A DNA stretch of 64,000 nt from Poindextera sp963706385 (GTDB taxonomy: Bacteria > Pseudomonadota > Alphaproteobacteria > Caulobacterales > Caulobacteraceae): assembly GCA_963706385.1 (NCBI GenBank), contig OY970153.1:124001-188000 (forward strand), written 5' to 3'. Position numbers and translations under genes: made by a program. The notes below the pieces were generated by a model. That model saw only the letters and a list, made by a program, of their open reading frames with translations, was not told the DNA's origin and made no database searches. Below are positions 1-9,649 of the stretch, piece by piece; within the stretch, counting starts at the first letter, position 1; every line of letters begins with the position of its first letter.

Positions 1-1607
<1,607 letters not shown>

Positions 1608-1687
1608 TCAGGCTCGCTCGAGGCCGGCCCGCGAACCCTCGCGCGCCCAGCCCTCTAATGTAGTACGCGGAGTCGAGGCCGCAGCAA

Positions 1688-1702
1688 GAACATTTTGAGA
1701 AC
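1688..1702 (-). promoter_or_regulatory. LexA (SOS) box upstream of uvrA
   Basis: On the minus strand the sequence is GTTCTCAAAATGTTC, an exact match to the alphaproteobacterial SOS box GTTC-N7-GTTC. It stands 81 bp before the uvrA start and in the divergent region shared with the haem-motif gene at 1840. uvrA is a classic LexA target, so uvrA is the likely regulated gene. Confidence 0.85.
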
Positions 1703-1839
1703 AAGTGCGGGGGCGTCGGTTCGAATGGGCGGCGCGCTGACCTCGATCAACGCCGCGAATGCGATCCTTTGCTAAATCCTGCCTTGGTGGGCTTACGAAC
1801 GTCGGCAAGCCGAATGGGATGACTGGAAAGGTGGGCGCC

Positions 1840-2364
1840 ATGATGCGCATTCGGCGGAAGGTGTTGGCGGCCGGTTCGGCGCTCGGGCTCTTCTGCGCCG
1901 GCGCATTGCTGGTCAATGTCGATGCGTCGCTGGCGCGCGCCGATTCGGTCAAAGGCAGTGGATATATTCCCGGCCTTGGCGACCTGATGAATTCCTCGAT
2001 GCAGGTGCATCACACCAAACTCTGGTTCGCGGGCCGTGCAGGCAATTGGGGGTTGGCGACCTTTGAACTCAAGGAGCTCAAGGAGACTATCGACGATATT
2101 CAGACCTTTTCGCCAGAATGGAAAGGAATGCCAGTCGCCGCGATGGTCACGAGCCTGAATCCAAGTATTGATTCCATAGCTCACGCCATAAAATCGAAAG
2201 ATTTTCCGGCCTTCGAGGCGTCGTACCGTAAATTATCCGCCGCATGCAGCGAATGCCATGCGGCCGCCAACCATCCTGAAATCAAGATCATCGTGCCTCT
2301 GCCGGAGGACAGCCACAAATTCGTGGATCAGGACTTCAAGGCGGGCGGCGCACAGCAGTATTAG
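1840..2364 (+). CDS. Secreted c-type cytochrome-like protein with one CXXCH motif
   Basis: This predicted 174-residue protein begins MMRIRRKVLAAGSALG, with a positively charged start and a hydrophobic stretch ending near SLARA, consistent with Sec export to the periplasm. A single haem-binding motif CSECH lies near residue 136, in the C-terminal part, as in class II (c'-like) cytochromes; the rest looks helical (KELKETIDDIQ). The start at 1840 is preferred over an upstream ATG because GGAAAGG lies about 9 bases before it and the signal peptide begins there. It diverges from uvrA. Its electron-transfer partner is not evident from neighbours, and an assignment finer than haem c-binding protein is not supported. 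Confidence 0.8.
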   Translation: MMRIRRKVLAAGSALGLFCAGALLVNVDASLARADSVKGSGYIPGLGDLMNSSMQVHHTKLWFAGRAGNWGLATFELKELKETIDDIQTFSPEWKGMPVAAMVTSLNPSIDSIAHAIKSKDFPAFEASYRKLSAACSECHAAANHPEIKIIVPLPEDSHKFVDQDFKAGGAQQY

Positions 2365-2394
2365 GCGGTGAGCCTTCGCCATTGGACCGGGCCG

Positions 2395-2838
2395 CTACGC
2401 CCGCTGGTTCAGCGTCACCGCGGTCACTGGGCCGGGGTCCGGCTTGGCGCCGGTGGGGCCGTAGGCGGCGCCCTTGGTGCGCTGGGCGGCGATCTCGTGG
2501 GCGATGGCGTGGACCAGACCCTCGGTGACGGTCTTGGCCGCGGTCAAGGCGCGGCCGTGACGGGCGATCACCGCGTCGAAGGCCTCGGTGGCGCGGCGCA
2601 GCCGCACGCGCAGGTCCGGCGGCGCATCGGCCAGTTGGACCGGATCCTCGCGCATGCGCTGGGCCTCGTGGCGGTAGAGGTTGGCCAGGCGCGAGGTCTC
2701 TTCCATGTTGCGCGCCGCATCCTGCGGCCGGCGCGCTTCGAACGCCTGGGACTGTTCGGCGAGCAGAGTGGTCAGACGTTCGGTGAGCGCGATCAACTCC
2801 CGCATGCGCTGATCGGGGGAGGGTGTGGCGCTGGTCAT
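2395..2838 (-). CDS. flbY: Flagellar protein FlbY-like
   Basis: This is a 147-residue, probably soluble helical protein, rich in Arg, Glu and Ala (for example RMRELIALTERLTTLLAEQ), the last gene of the flgI-cheL-flbY operon. In Caulobacter the gene after the rod-binding protein is flbY, a small flagellar protein with a FlgN-like helical character, and size and position agree. It starts 7 bp after the cheL stop (gap 2839-2845), so it is likely co-translated. No catalytic motif is seen. The assignment rests mainly on gene order and general character; an unnamed flagellar chaperone is the main alternative. Confidence 0.7.
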   Translation of the reverse strand: MTSATPSPDQRMRELIALTERLTTLLAEQSQAFEARRPQDAARNMEETSRLANLYRHEAQRMREDPVQLADAPPDLRVRLRRATEAFDAVIARHGRALTAAKTVTEGLVHAIAHEIAAQRTKGAAYGPTGAKPDPGPVTAVTLNQRA

Positions 2839-2845
2839 CTCGGCC

Positions 2846-3175
2846 TCACCCCAGCCCCTGCATCTTCAGCATTTCGCGTTGCACCGCCGCGGCGACGCCG
2901 ACGCCGCCGGCCTTGGTGATCTGCTTGCCGAACGCGTCCATCAGCACGGAGCGGAACATCTGCTCGCCCTGGCCGCCGCCGAACGGGCCGGAGGTGTCCA
3001 GACCCTCGAACATCTGGCCCAACATGCTGGACAGGAACGAGGCCTCGAAGTCCTTCGCGGTCTTGGCGATGGCGGCGATCTTGCCGGCCTTGTCGGCCGC
3101 CCCGCCCGCGACGGGGGCGGACATCGCCGGTTTGAGCAGATCGAGCGGGACGGCGGAAACGGAGAACGTGCTCAT
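2846..3175 (-). CDS. cheL: Rod-binding protein (FlgJ N-terminal domain type, CheL)
   Basis: This 109-residue protein carries only the rod-binding part of FlgJ: KTAKDFEASFLSSMLGQMF followed by GPFGGGQGEQMFRS and the C-terminal AAAVQREMLKMQG. The peptidoglycan-hydrolase domain found in gammaproteobacterial FlgJ is absent, as usual in alphaproteobacteria, where the gene is called cheL. It would cap or help assemble the flagellar rod in the periplasm. The ATG at 3175 overlaps the last base of the flgI TGA (TGATG), a typical translational-coupling arrangement; a GTG one codon upstream (3178) is possible. Confidence 0.88.
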   Translation of the reverse strand: MSTFSVSAVPLDLLKPAMSAPVAGGAADKAGKIAAIAKTAKDFEASFLSSMLGQMFEGLDTSGPFGGGQGEQMFRSVLMDAFGKQITKAGGVGVAAAVQREMLKMQGLG

Positions 3176-4293
3176 CACATCACCTCGATGTCGGCTTGCA
3201 GCGCGCCGGCGGCCTTGATCGCCTGCAGGATGGAGATCATGTCGCGCGGGGTGACCCCGAGCGCGTTCAGCCCGGCGACCAGGGTGGCGAGCGAGGCGCC
3301 CTCATTGACCACGAGAAGCTGTTTGCCCTTCTCCTCGTCGACGCCGACCTGGGACCGGGGCGTGGTGGTGGTCTGGCCCTGCGAGAAGGGCAGGGGCTGG
3401 CTGGTCTGGGGGGTTTCCTGGACCGAGATGGTCAAATTGCCCTGGGCGATCGCCACGGTGGACAATCGCACATGCTCGCCCATCACCACCACGCCGGCGA
3501 CCTCGTCGATGATCACCTTGGCGGGCGCCTCGGGCTCGACCTCCAGGTCTTCGATGGCGGTGACGAAGCTGACCATGTCGCGGCCGTCGGGCGGGCGGAT
3601 GGCGACGATGGTCGGGTTCTCGGCCAGCGCGGACCCGGGATACTGGTCGTTGATCGCCTCGGCGATGCGGCGCGAGGTGGTGAAGTCGGGATTGCGCAGC
3701 GACAGGCGAAGCTGGGTCATCTTGGAGAGCTGGAAGCCGATCTCGCGCTCGACGCTGGCCCCGGCGGCGATGCGGCCGGCGGTGGCCACGCCCTTGGTGA
3801 CCGACGAGCCCGACGCGCCGGAGGCGGAGATCGAGCCGGTCTGCACCGTGCCCTGGGCGACGGCGTAGGCCTCGCCGTCGGCGCCCAACAGCGGCGTGAC
3901 CAGCAGCGTGCCGCCCTGCAGGCTCTTGGCGTCGCCCATGGCCGAGACATTGACGTCGATTTGCGAGCCCGCGGCGGTGAAGGCCGGCAGGCTGGCGGTG
4001 ACCATCACCGCGGCGACGTTCTTGGTGTCGAAATTGGCCGCGCTGCGGGTGTTGACGCCCAGCCGCTCGAGCATGGACTCCAGGCTCTGCAAGGTCATCG
4101 GCGCGTTGCGCAGGCTGTCGCCGGTGCCCGCCAGGCCCACCACCAGGCCGTAGCCCACCAGCTTGTTCTCGCGCACGCCCTCGAACTGGACGATGTCCTT
4201 GATGCGCGAGGCGGCCATGGCGGACGACGCGGCCGAAATCGCGACAAGCCCCGAAACCATCGCGACGACCCAGGGCGAAAGACGTGACCGCAT
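3175..4293 (-). CDS. flgI: Flagellar P-ring protein FlgI
   Basis: FlgI forms the P-ring around the flagellar rod in the peptidoglycan layer. The 372-residue protein starts MRSRLSPWVVAMVSG with a Sec signal peptide ending AMA, then ASRIKDIVQFEGVRENKLVG, and shows the family hallmarks YGLVVGLAGTGD, GGTLLVTPLLGADG and a C-terminal GVTPRDMISILQAIKAAGAL. Length is normal for the family. A longer frame back to 4488 is open, but the signal peptide, GGGA ribosome site and promoter position all favour 4293. It heads the flgI-cheL-flbY operon. A sigma54 promoter at 4341-4357 makes it a late (sigma54/FlbD-type) flagellar gene. Confidence 0.97.
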   Translation of the reverse strand: MRSRLSPWVVAMVSGLVAISAASSAMAASRIKDIVQFEGVRENKLVGYGLVVGLAGTGDSLRNAPMTLQSLESMLERLGVNTRSAANFDTKNVAAVMVTASLPAFTAAGSQIDVNVSAMGDAKSLQGGTLLVTPLLGADGEAYAVAQGTVQTGSISASGASGSSVTKGVATAGRIAAGASVEREIGFQLSKMTQLRLSLRNPDFTTSRRIAEAINDQYPGSALAENPTIVAIRPPDGRDMVSFVTAIEDLEVEPEAPAKVIIDEVAGVVVMGEHVRLSTVAIAQGNLTISVQETPQTSQPLPFSQGQTTTTPRSQVGVDEEKGKQLLVVNEGASLATLVAGLNALGVTPRDMISILQAIKAAGALQADIEVM

Positions 4294-4340
4294 GAAGATT
4301 CCCGACGCTACGCCGGCGGCCCACCGCCGCACACGGACAT

Positions 4341-4357
4341 ATGCGAGCTTCGTGCCA
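4341..4357 (-). promoter_or_regulatory. Sigma54 (-24/-12) promoter of the flgI operon
   Basis: The minus strand reads CTGGCACGAAGCTCGCAT, matching the sigma54 consensus TGGCACG-N4-TTGCW with one mismatch (TCGC for TTGC) and the exact GG-N10-GC spacing. Transcription would start near 4331, about 38 bp before the flgI ATG. AT-rich DNA upstream (4365-4405) could bind IHF. Confidence 0.85.
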
Positions 4358-4424
4358 GCTTTTTCAGCAAAAAATATCAGACAATACAGATAGTTATTTA
4401 TCCATCCCGGCGCACATTTCTTCT

Positions 4425-4441
4425 CGGGCAAATTCTGCCGG
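4425..4441. promoter_or_regulatory. Dyad, candidate FlbD enhancer (ftr-like) for flgI
   Basis: An imperfect inverted repeat CGGGCA-AATTC-TGCCGG lies about 70-85 bp upstream of the -24 element. Sigma54 promoters of Caulobacter flagellar genes use upstream GC-rich dyads (ftr) bound by FlbD, and fliX, which encodes a FlbD regulator, is the divergent gene here. The identity of the bound protein is inferred. Confidence 0.5.
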
Positions 4442-4500
4442 GCCTTAACCAACCGGCAAGGGACGCGGCCAACACTGGTCCAGTCCAAGGACCGGTGCGG

Positions 4501-4944
4501 ATGAACGCGTTCATGAAGGTCAACGGCCCAGGCGGCGTGGGTTCGGCGGCGGCGCCTCGCGGCGCGGCGCGCGGCGCCGAGGGCGGCTTCGTCCTGCCCA
4601 GCCTAGCCGGCCCGGACGAGGCCGCGCCGGCCAGCCGGATGGCCGCGGCCACGGGCGTCGGATCGATCGATGTGCTGTTGGCCCTGCAGGAGGTGGGCGG
4701 GCCGCTGGAGCGCCGGCGCAAGGCGGTGCGCCGCGCCGGGGCGATCCTGGACGTGTTGGACGAAATCAAGCTGGCCCTGCTGGACGGCGGCGTGCCGTCG
4801 GCCGCGCTAGACCGGCTGATCCTCGCGGTGCGCCTGGAGCGCGGCGGCGCCGACGATCCGCGTCTGCAGGCCCTGCTCGACGAAATCGAAACCCGGGCCG
4901 CGGTCGAGCTGGCCAAGATCGAAATGTCCCGCGCGGCGGTTTGA
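4501..4944 (+). CDS. fliX: Flagellar assembly regulator FliX
   Basis: FliX is the Caulobacter-lineage trans-acting factor that couples assembly of the early flagellar structure to the activity of the sigma54 activator FlbD. The 147-residue protein begins MNAFMKVNGPGG, has a Gly/Ala/Pro-rich N-terminus and a conserved helical C-terminal part (DVLLALQEVGG, RRAGAILDVLDEIKLALLDG, DEIETRAAVELAKIE). The ATG at 4501 follows AAGGA by nine bases; a GTG at 4495 is too close to that site. It is divergent from flgI and precedes dksA. A TTAACC half-site at 4445 could be part of a weak CtrA site. Confidence 0.93.
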   Translation: MNAFMKVNGPGGVGSAAAPRGAARGAEGGFVLPSLAGPDEAAPASRMAAATGVGSIDVLLALQEVGGPLERRRKAVRRAGAILDVLDEIKLALLDGGVPSAALDRLILAVRLERGGADDPRLQALLDEIETRAAVELAKIEMSRAAV

Positions 4945-5041
4945 TCGTGCAACACAATAGCTTCATTGAACACGCGGCGCGTTTTGATATAAGCGGCACG
5001 CTTCACCGTTGGGGGTGGATGTTGTGAGCGTGGGAGCGTCC

Positions 5042-5470
5042 ATGACGGCGGCCGCGGTTCTTATGGACGGAAAGGAGTATCGTCCGAGCGAGGACGAGGC
5101 GTTCATGAACGAGCGACAGCTTGAATATTTCAAGCAGAAGCTGCTCTCTTGGAAAGAAGACATTCTCCGCGAGTCGCGCGAGACCTTGTCTCATCTGCAA
5201 AGCGAGACGGAAAACCATCCCGACTTGGCGGATCGGGCCTCGTCCGAAACCGATCGGGCGCTCGAACTTCGCACGCGCGACCGGCAGCGCAAGTTGATCG
5301 CCAAGATCGACGACGCGCTGCGGCGCATCGAGGACGGCTCCTACGGCTATTGCGAGGAGACCGGAGAGCCGATCAGCATCGCCCGCCTCGACGCCCGGCC
5401 GATCGCCACCCTGAGCCTGGAGGCCCAGGAGCGGCACGAGCGCCGCGAACGCGTCCACCGCGACGAATAG
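5042..5470 (+). CDS. dksA: RNA polymerase-binding transcription factor DksA
   Basis: DksA enters the RNA polymerase secondary channel and works with ppGpp to reprogramme transcription. The 142-residue protein has the coiled-coil (KQKLLSWKEDILRESRETL), the DxxDxA-type tip (HPDLADRASSETDRALELR) and the C-terminal globular region (GSYGYCEETGEPISIARLDARPIATL, shown here as positions 95-123). Of the four zinc-finger cysteines of the E. coli protein only the first remains; the others are replaced by T, S and A. GGGAG precedes the ATG at 5042 by five bases. A hairpin with TTTT follows the gene at 5492-5507. Confidence 0.95.
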   Translation: MTAAAVLMDGKEYRPSEDEAFMNERQLEYFKQKLLSWKEDILRESRETLSHLQSETENHPDLADRASSETDRALELRTRDRQRKLIAKIDDALRRIEDGSYGYCEETGEPISIARLDARPIATLSLEAQERHERRERVHRDE

Positions 5471-5491
5471 CGCCCGATCCCGCCGCGCCCG

Positions 5492-5507
5492 CCCGCCGGC
5501 GGGTTTT
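5492..5507 (+). terminator. Rho-independent terminator after dksA
   Basis: CCCG-CCGG-CGGG followed directly by TTTT and a further T-rich stretch forms a short GC stem with U-tract 22 bases after the dksA stop. Confidence 0.6.
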
Positions 5508-5635
5508 GCTCTTTCCCATCCAAGAGTCTCGCCGCGCTTTTGATCGCCGCGCGCACGGCCTATATCGGAAACGCTCCGAACGCCGGCGCGCGACCAGGGC
5601 AGGCCCGGATCGAAAAGGACTTGACCCCGCTGACC

Positions 5636-6475
5636 GTGCGCCACCGCTCCGCCATCCCGTTCCTCGAGCCGACGCGCAACGCCGCCGTCTGCGTCGCGGC
5701 GCTGGCGCTGCTGGCCGGCTGCGGCCGCTCCGGAGCCGACTGGCGCGAGGGCCGGCCCGAGCCGCAGAAGGAAACGCTCGCCGCCGGCTATCTTCGTCCG
5801 CCCCAGGTCACCGGCGCGGCGCGCGCCGGTGACGACGGCGCGGTGCTGTCCGGACAGGGCGAGGCCGGCGTGCGCCTGCGGCTGGTCTCTCCGGACGGCG
5901 GCGCCTATGGCGCGACCGACGACGACGGCGGCCATTGGAGGATGACCTTGCCGGCCAGCGCGCAGGTGCGCCTGTTTGGCCTGTCGGAGGAGATCTCCGG
6001 CCGCGTGGTCCAGAGCGAGGGCTATGTCGCGGTCCTGCCGCCGCCGGGGCGCCCGGCCGTGCTGCTGCGCGCGGGCGGCGGCGCCGCGCCGCTGTTCGAA
6101 CAGCATGGACTTGAGATCGCGGCGATCGATTTCGACGCCGCCGGGGGCGCGGTGATTTCCGGCGCCGCCAAGCCGGGCGCCGTGCTGCGCGCGATGATCG
6201 ACGGCGCGTCGGCCGGCGAGACCCATGCCGGCCCGCGCGGTCACTACGCCGTGGCCCTGACCTCGGCGCTCAAACCGGGCGCCCATCAGCTCCAGATCCA
6301 GTCGGCCGGCGCGGCGGTCCAGGCCGCGATCGCCGTCAGCCCGCCGCCACGGTCGAGCGGCGACCTGCCCTATCGCGGCGAACGGGTGGACGGCGGCTGG
6401 CGGATCGACTGGCTGACCCCCGGCGGCGGCCCGCAGACCACCCTGGTGCTCGACCCGCCGGGAGCCGCGCCTTGA
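5636..6475 (+). CDS. Putative lipoprotein of unknown function
   Basis: This roughly 279-residue protein has a lipoprotein signal peptide with lipobox LLAGC (Cys29 if the GTG at 5636 is the start), so it should be membrane anchored. Downstream are beta-rich segments with Ig/carboxypeptidase-regulatory character: VRLRLVSPDGGAYGATDDDG and GAVLRAMIDGASAGETHAGPRG look like two similar repeats separated by about 100 residues. The start is uncertain: an AAGGA lies at 5615-5619, a TTG at 5621 is too close to it and an upstream TTG at 5540 is possible. The stop TGA overlaps the start of the ABC transporter gene, so the two are probably co-translated. Confidence 0.75.
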   Translation: MRHRSAIPFLEPTRNAAVCVAALALLAGCGRSGADWREGRPEPQKETLAAGYLRPPQVTGAARAGDDGAVLSGQGEAGVRLRLVSPDGGAYGATDDDGGHWRMTLPASAQVRLFGLSEEISGRVVQSEGYVAVLPPPGRPAVLLRAGGGAAPLFEQHGLEIAAIDFDAAGGAVISGAAKPGAVLRAMIDGASAGETHAGPRGHYAVALTSALKPGAHQLQIQSAGAAVQAAIAVSPPPRSSGDLPYRGERVDGGWRIDWLTPGGGPQTTLVLDPPGAAP

Positions 6476-8319
6476 CCGCGGCCCATGCGATGGCCGAGCG
6501 GCGGATGGCGGTCCCTGGCGCCATCGCCCCGGCCGGCGCCCGGTTCGACTTCTGGACCTCGATGGCCGACCTGGCCCGGCTGGTGCTGCGCTCCGGCACC
6601 CGCGGCCTGAAGACCCGCCTGGGCGTGGCCCTGGCCCTGGTGATGCTCGGCAAATGGACCGGGGTCTACGCCCCGCTGCTGATCCAGCGCGGCATCGATC
6701 ATCTGAACCGCGGCGGGGGCGGGGGTGAGGCGCTATTCACCGTCTTCGTCGGCTACGCCGTCGGCTGGGTCGCGCTGCGCTTCGTCTCCAACGCCGCGCC
6801 CTACGCCCGCGATTCCATCTTCACCCCGGTCGCCCAGGCGGCGATGGCCCGCTCGGCGGTCGAGACCTTCGCCCATTCGCTGTCGCTGTCGCTGAACTTC
6901 CACCAGTCGAAACAGACCGGCGGCCTGGCGCGGATCATCGACCGCGGCGCGCGCTCGACCGATTTTCTGCTGCGCAGCGTGGTGTTCAACCTGGGTCCGA
7001 CGGCAATCGAGCTGGTGATGGCCGCGTGGGTGCTGACCAGCCACTACGATTGGCGGCTGGCCGCGGTCGCCATCGTCACCATCTGCGTCTACGCCGGCTT
7101 CACCTTCGGCATCTCCAACTGGCGCATCCAGCACCGCCGGGCGCTGAACGAGGCGGACAGCCTGGCGGCTGGCCTCGCGGTCGACGCCCTGATGAACTAC
7201 GAGACGATCAAGACCTTCGGCTCGGACCAGCGGGTGGTGAGCCAGTATGAAAAGGCCATGGCCGACTACGCCCACGCCGGGGTCAAGGCCAACACCTCGC
7301 TGCAACTGCTCAACGCCATCCAGTCGATCGTGCTCAGCCTGGGCCTCGGCGCCATCACCGTGCTGGCGGGGGTCGAGGTGCTGCACGGACGCATGAGCCT
7401 GGGCGCGGTCACCGCCTGCATCCTGATCCTGCAGCAGGTCTATGGCCCGCTGAACATGCTGGGGGTGAACTACCGCGAGATCCGCCAGGCGTTCATCGAC
7501 ATGGAGCAGATGATCAGCCTGCGCGCGGCCCAGCCGGACATCACCGACGCGCCGCGCGCGCGCGCGCTGCCGCCCGCCTCGGCCGAGGGCGCGGCTCTGG
7601 TGTTCGACGCGGTCGGCTTCCAGCACGCCGCCCGCTCGCTGGGCCTGAAGGACATCAGCTTCACCGTCGCGCCGGGGACCACCACCGCCCTGGTGGGCCC
7701 GTCCGGCGCGGGCAAGACCACCATCGTGCGGCTGGCGCTGCGCCTGCTCGACCCGCGCTCCGGCCGGGTGCTGCTCGACGGAATGGACCTGCGCGACGTC
7801 AAACAGGACTCCCTGCGCCGCGCCATCGCCCTGGTGCCCCAGGACGTCGCCCTGTTCAACGACAGCCTTTACGCCAACATCGCCTTCGGCCGACCTGACG
7901 CCAGCGAGGCCGAGGTCTGGGCCGCCGCCGAGGCGGCCGAACTCGTCGATTTCATCGAGGCCTTGCCGTTCAAGATGCGAACCCAGGTCGGCGAGCGGGG
8001 CCTGAAGCTGTCGGGCGGCGAGCGTCAGCGGGTGGGTCTGGCCCGCGCCCTGCTGGCCAATCCGCGCCTGCTGGTGCTGGACGAGGCCACCAGCGCGCTC
8101 GACGGGCGCACCGAGGCGGCGATCCAGGCCACCTTGCGCAAGGTCAGGCGAGGGCGCACCAGCCTGGTGATCGCCCATCGGCTCTCGACCATCGCCGACG
8201 CGGACCAGATACTGGTCATCCGCCGCGGCAGGATCGTCGAGCGCGGCCGGCACGCCGAACTGATCGCCCACGGCGGGGAATACGCCGCGCTATGGCGTCG
8301 GCAGACGCGGGAAACCTAG
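6472..8319 (+). CDS. Atm1/HMT1-type ABC exporter, permease-ATPase fusion
   Basis: This is a half-transporter of 615 residues with an N-terminal six-helix ABC type I exporter domain and a C-terminal ATPase. Family hallmarks of the Atm1/heavy-metal group are present: LNFHQSKQTGGLARIIDRG, RRALNEADS, NYETIKTFGSDQ and the QQVYGPLNMLGVNYREI segment. The ATPase has Walker A GPSGAGKTT (about 408), signature LSGGERQR (about 513) and Walker B LLVLDEATSALD. Atm1 proteins move glutathione/sulfur compounds or heavy-metal conjugates across the inner membrane. The TTG at 6472, preceded by GGAG with seven bases spacing, overlaps the lipoprotein stop (TTGA); an ATG at 6490 is the alternative start. A glyoxalase follows. 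Confidence 0.9.
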   Translation: MTAAHAMAERRMAVPGAIAPAGARFDFWTSMADLARLVLRSGTRGLKTRLGVALALVMLGKWTGVYAPLLIQRGIDHLNRGGGGGEALFTVFVGYAVGWVALRFVSNAAPYARDSIFTPVAQAAMARSAVETFAHSLSLSLNFHQSKQTGGLARIIDRGARSTDFLLRSVVFNLGPTAIELVMAAWVLTSHYDWRLAAVAIVTICVYAGFTFGISNWRIQHRRALNEADSLAAGLAVDALMNYETIKTFGSDQRVVSQYEKAMADYAHAGVKANTSLQLLNAIQSIVLSLGLGAITVLAGVEVLHGRMSLGAVTACILILQQVYGPLNMLGVNYREIRQAFIDMEQMISLRAAQPDITDAPRARALPPASAEGAALVFDAVGFQHAARSLGLKDISFTVAPGTTTALVGPSGAGKTTIVRLALRLLDPRSGRVLLDGMDLRDVKQDSLRRAIALVPQDVALFNDSLYANIAFGRPDASEAEVWAAAEAAELVDFIEALPFKMRTQVGERGLKLSGGERQRVGLARALLANPRLLVLDEATSALDGRTEAAIQATLRKVRRGRTSLVIAHRLSTIADADQILVIRRGRIVERGRHAELIAHGGEYAALWRRQTRET

Positions 8320-8361
8320 ACGAGACGGCGCCGCGAGCGTCCGTGAGATGGAGAGGCTGGC

Positions 8362-8802
8362 ATGAAATACCTGCACACCATGGTCCGGGTGCGCGACCTG
8401 GACGCGTCGCTGGACTTCTATTGCGCCAAGCTGGGTCTGGCGGAGGTCAGCCGGTTCGACAATCCGCACGGCCGCTTCACCCTGGTGTTCCTCTCCGCGC
8501 CCGAAGACACTGAGCGGGCCAGGGCCGACCGCGCGCCCACCGTCGAGCTGACCTACAACTGGGACGCCGAGGACTATGGCGGCGGGCGCAATTTCGGCCA
8601 CCTGGCCTATCAGGTCGACGACATCTACGCGGTGTGCCAGCGGCTGATGGACGGCGGGGTGACGATTAACCGCCCGCCCCGGGACGGGCGCATGGCCTTC
8701 GTCCGCTCGCCGGACAACATCTCGATCGAGCTGTTGCAGAAGGACGCGGCGCTGGCGCCGGCCGAGCCATGGGCCTCGATGCCCAACGTCGGGGTCTGGT
8801 AG
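8362..8802 (+). CDS. gloA: Lactoylglutathione lyase (glyoxalase I)
   Basis: Glyoxalase I isomerises the hemithioacetal of methylglyoxal and glutathione to S-lactoylglutathione in the cytoplasm. The 146-residue single-domain VOC protein begins MKYLHTMVRVRDLDASLDFY; metal ligands are readable as His5, the Glu of VELTYNW, the His of FGHLAYQV and the Glu of SIELLQ. PRDGRMAFVRSPD is the usual C-terminal strand region. GAGAGG lies five bases before the ATG. It follows the Atm1-type exporter by 42 bp, and both are linked to glutathione chemistry. Confidence 0.93.
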   Translation: MKYLHTMVRVRDLDASLDFYCAKLGLAEVSRFDNPHGRFTLVFLSAPEDTERARADRAPTVELTYNWDAEDYGGGRNFGHLAYQVDDIYAVCQRLMDGGVTINRPPRDGRMAFVRSPDNISIELLQKDAALAPAEPWASMPNVGVW

Positions 8803-8887
8803 CGCCCGCGCGCGCCGCTGGTTTAAGGTGCGCGGGAACGGCCGCCTCGAACGCGGTTGGTAGGCCAGACCGGGAGGATGATCGGCC

Positions 8888-9649
8888 ATGCAGATTTCAT
8901 TGAAGGGCCGCGTGGCCCTGGTCACCGGCGGCGGGCGAGGCATCGGACGGGCGATCGCCCTGTCGCTGGCCGAGGCGGGGGCGGACGTGGCGGTCAACTA
9001 TCGCCGCGACGAGGGCGCGGCCGCCGAGGTGGTGACCGAGATCAAAAAGCTCGGCCGCAAGGCCAAGGCCTACGGCGCCTCGGTCGAGAACTTCGACGAG
9101 GACCAGGCCTTGGTCGCCGACGTGCTGAAGGACTTCGGCGCGATCGACATCCTGATCAACAACGCCGGCATCGCCAGCCGCGGCCAGAGCGTCGCCGACA
9201 CCGACCCGGCCGAGATGGAGCGGGTGGTGCGGGTGCACGCCTTCGGCCCGCACTACCTGTGCAAGCTGGTGGTTCCGCACATGCGCCAGCGGCCGCGCGG
9301 CGACATCATCATGATCTCCTCGGTCGCCACCCTCGGCTACGGCGCCAACGGCGCGCCCTACAACATGGGCAAGGCGGCGATGGAGGCCCTGGCCTACACC
9401 CTCGCCAAGGAGGAGCGGGCGCACGGCATCCGCACCAACATCGTCGCGCCGAGCCTGACCGTCACCGAGATGGGCAAGCGGCTGAGCAAGGCCACGCGCG
9501 GCGTCGGCGACATCCACGAACTGGACGCCTCTTCGCCGTTCGGCCGGGTCTCGACGCCCGAGGACGTGGCCGCGGTGGTCACCTTCCTGGTCTCCTCGGC
9601 CAACCCCTACGCCAACGGCCAGAAGGTCAATATCAACGGCGGCGGATAA
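8888..9649 (+). CDS. SDR family NAD(P)-dependent oxidoreductase
   Basis: This 253-residue classical short-chain dehydrogenase/reductase carries the dinucleotide-binding motif TGGGRGIG (residues 13-20), the NNAG motif in ILINNAGIASRG, and catalytic Ser-Tyr-Lys in MISSVATLGYGANGAPYNMGK. The C-terminus ends in the usual NGQKVNINGGG. The cofactor loop after the second strand (NYRRDEGAA) with Arg-Arg suggests NADP preference. It resembles FabG-like 3-oxoacyl reductases, but the substrate cannot be fixed. GGGAGG precedes the ATG. Confidence 0.9.
   Translation: MQISLKGRVALVTGGGRGIGRAIALSLAEAGADVAVNYRRDEGAAAEVVTEIKKLGRKAKAYGASVENFDEDQALVADVLKDFGAIDILINNAGIASRGQSVADTDPAEMERVVRVHAFGPHYLCKLVVPHMRQRPRGDIIMISSVATLGYGANGAPYNMGKAAMEALAYTLAKEERAHGIRTNIVAPSLTVTEMGKRLSKATRGVGDIHELDASSPFGRVSTPEDVAAVVTFLVSSANPYANGQKVNINGGG

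Noticed and set aside
3302..4324. Long alternative frames over flgI, valS, ppsA and other GC-rich genes
   Set aside because: They are rich in Arg, Gly and His without family motifs and lie antisense or out of frame to well-supported genes.
4445..4460. CtrA site upstream of fliX
   Set aside because: TTAACCA is only a half site; seven bases on it reads GCAA instead of TTAA, so I do not list it as a site.
4456..4471. Second sigma54-like element (TGGCCG...CTTGC) on the minus strand
   Set aside because: The GG-to-GC spacing is 11 instead of 10, and the element at 4341-4357 is better and better placed.
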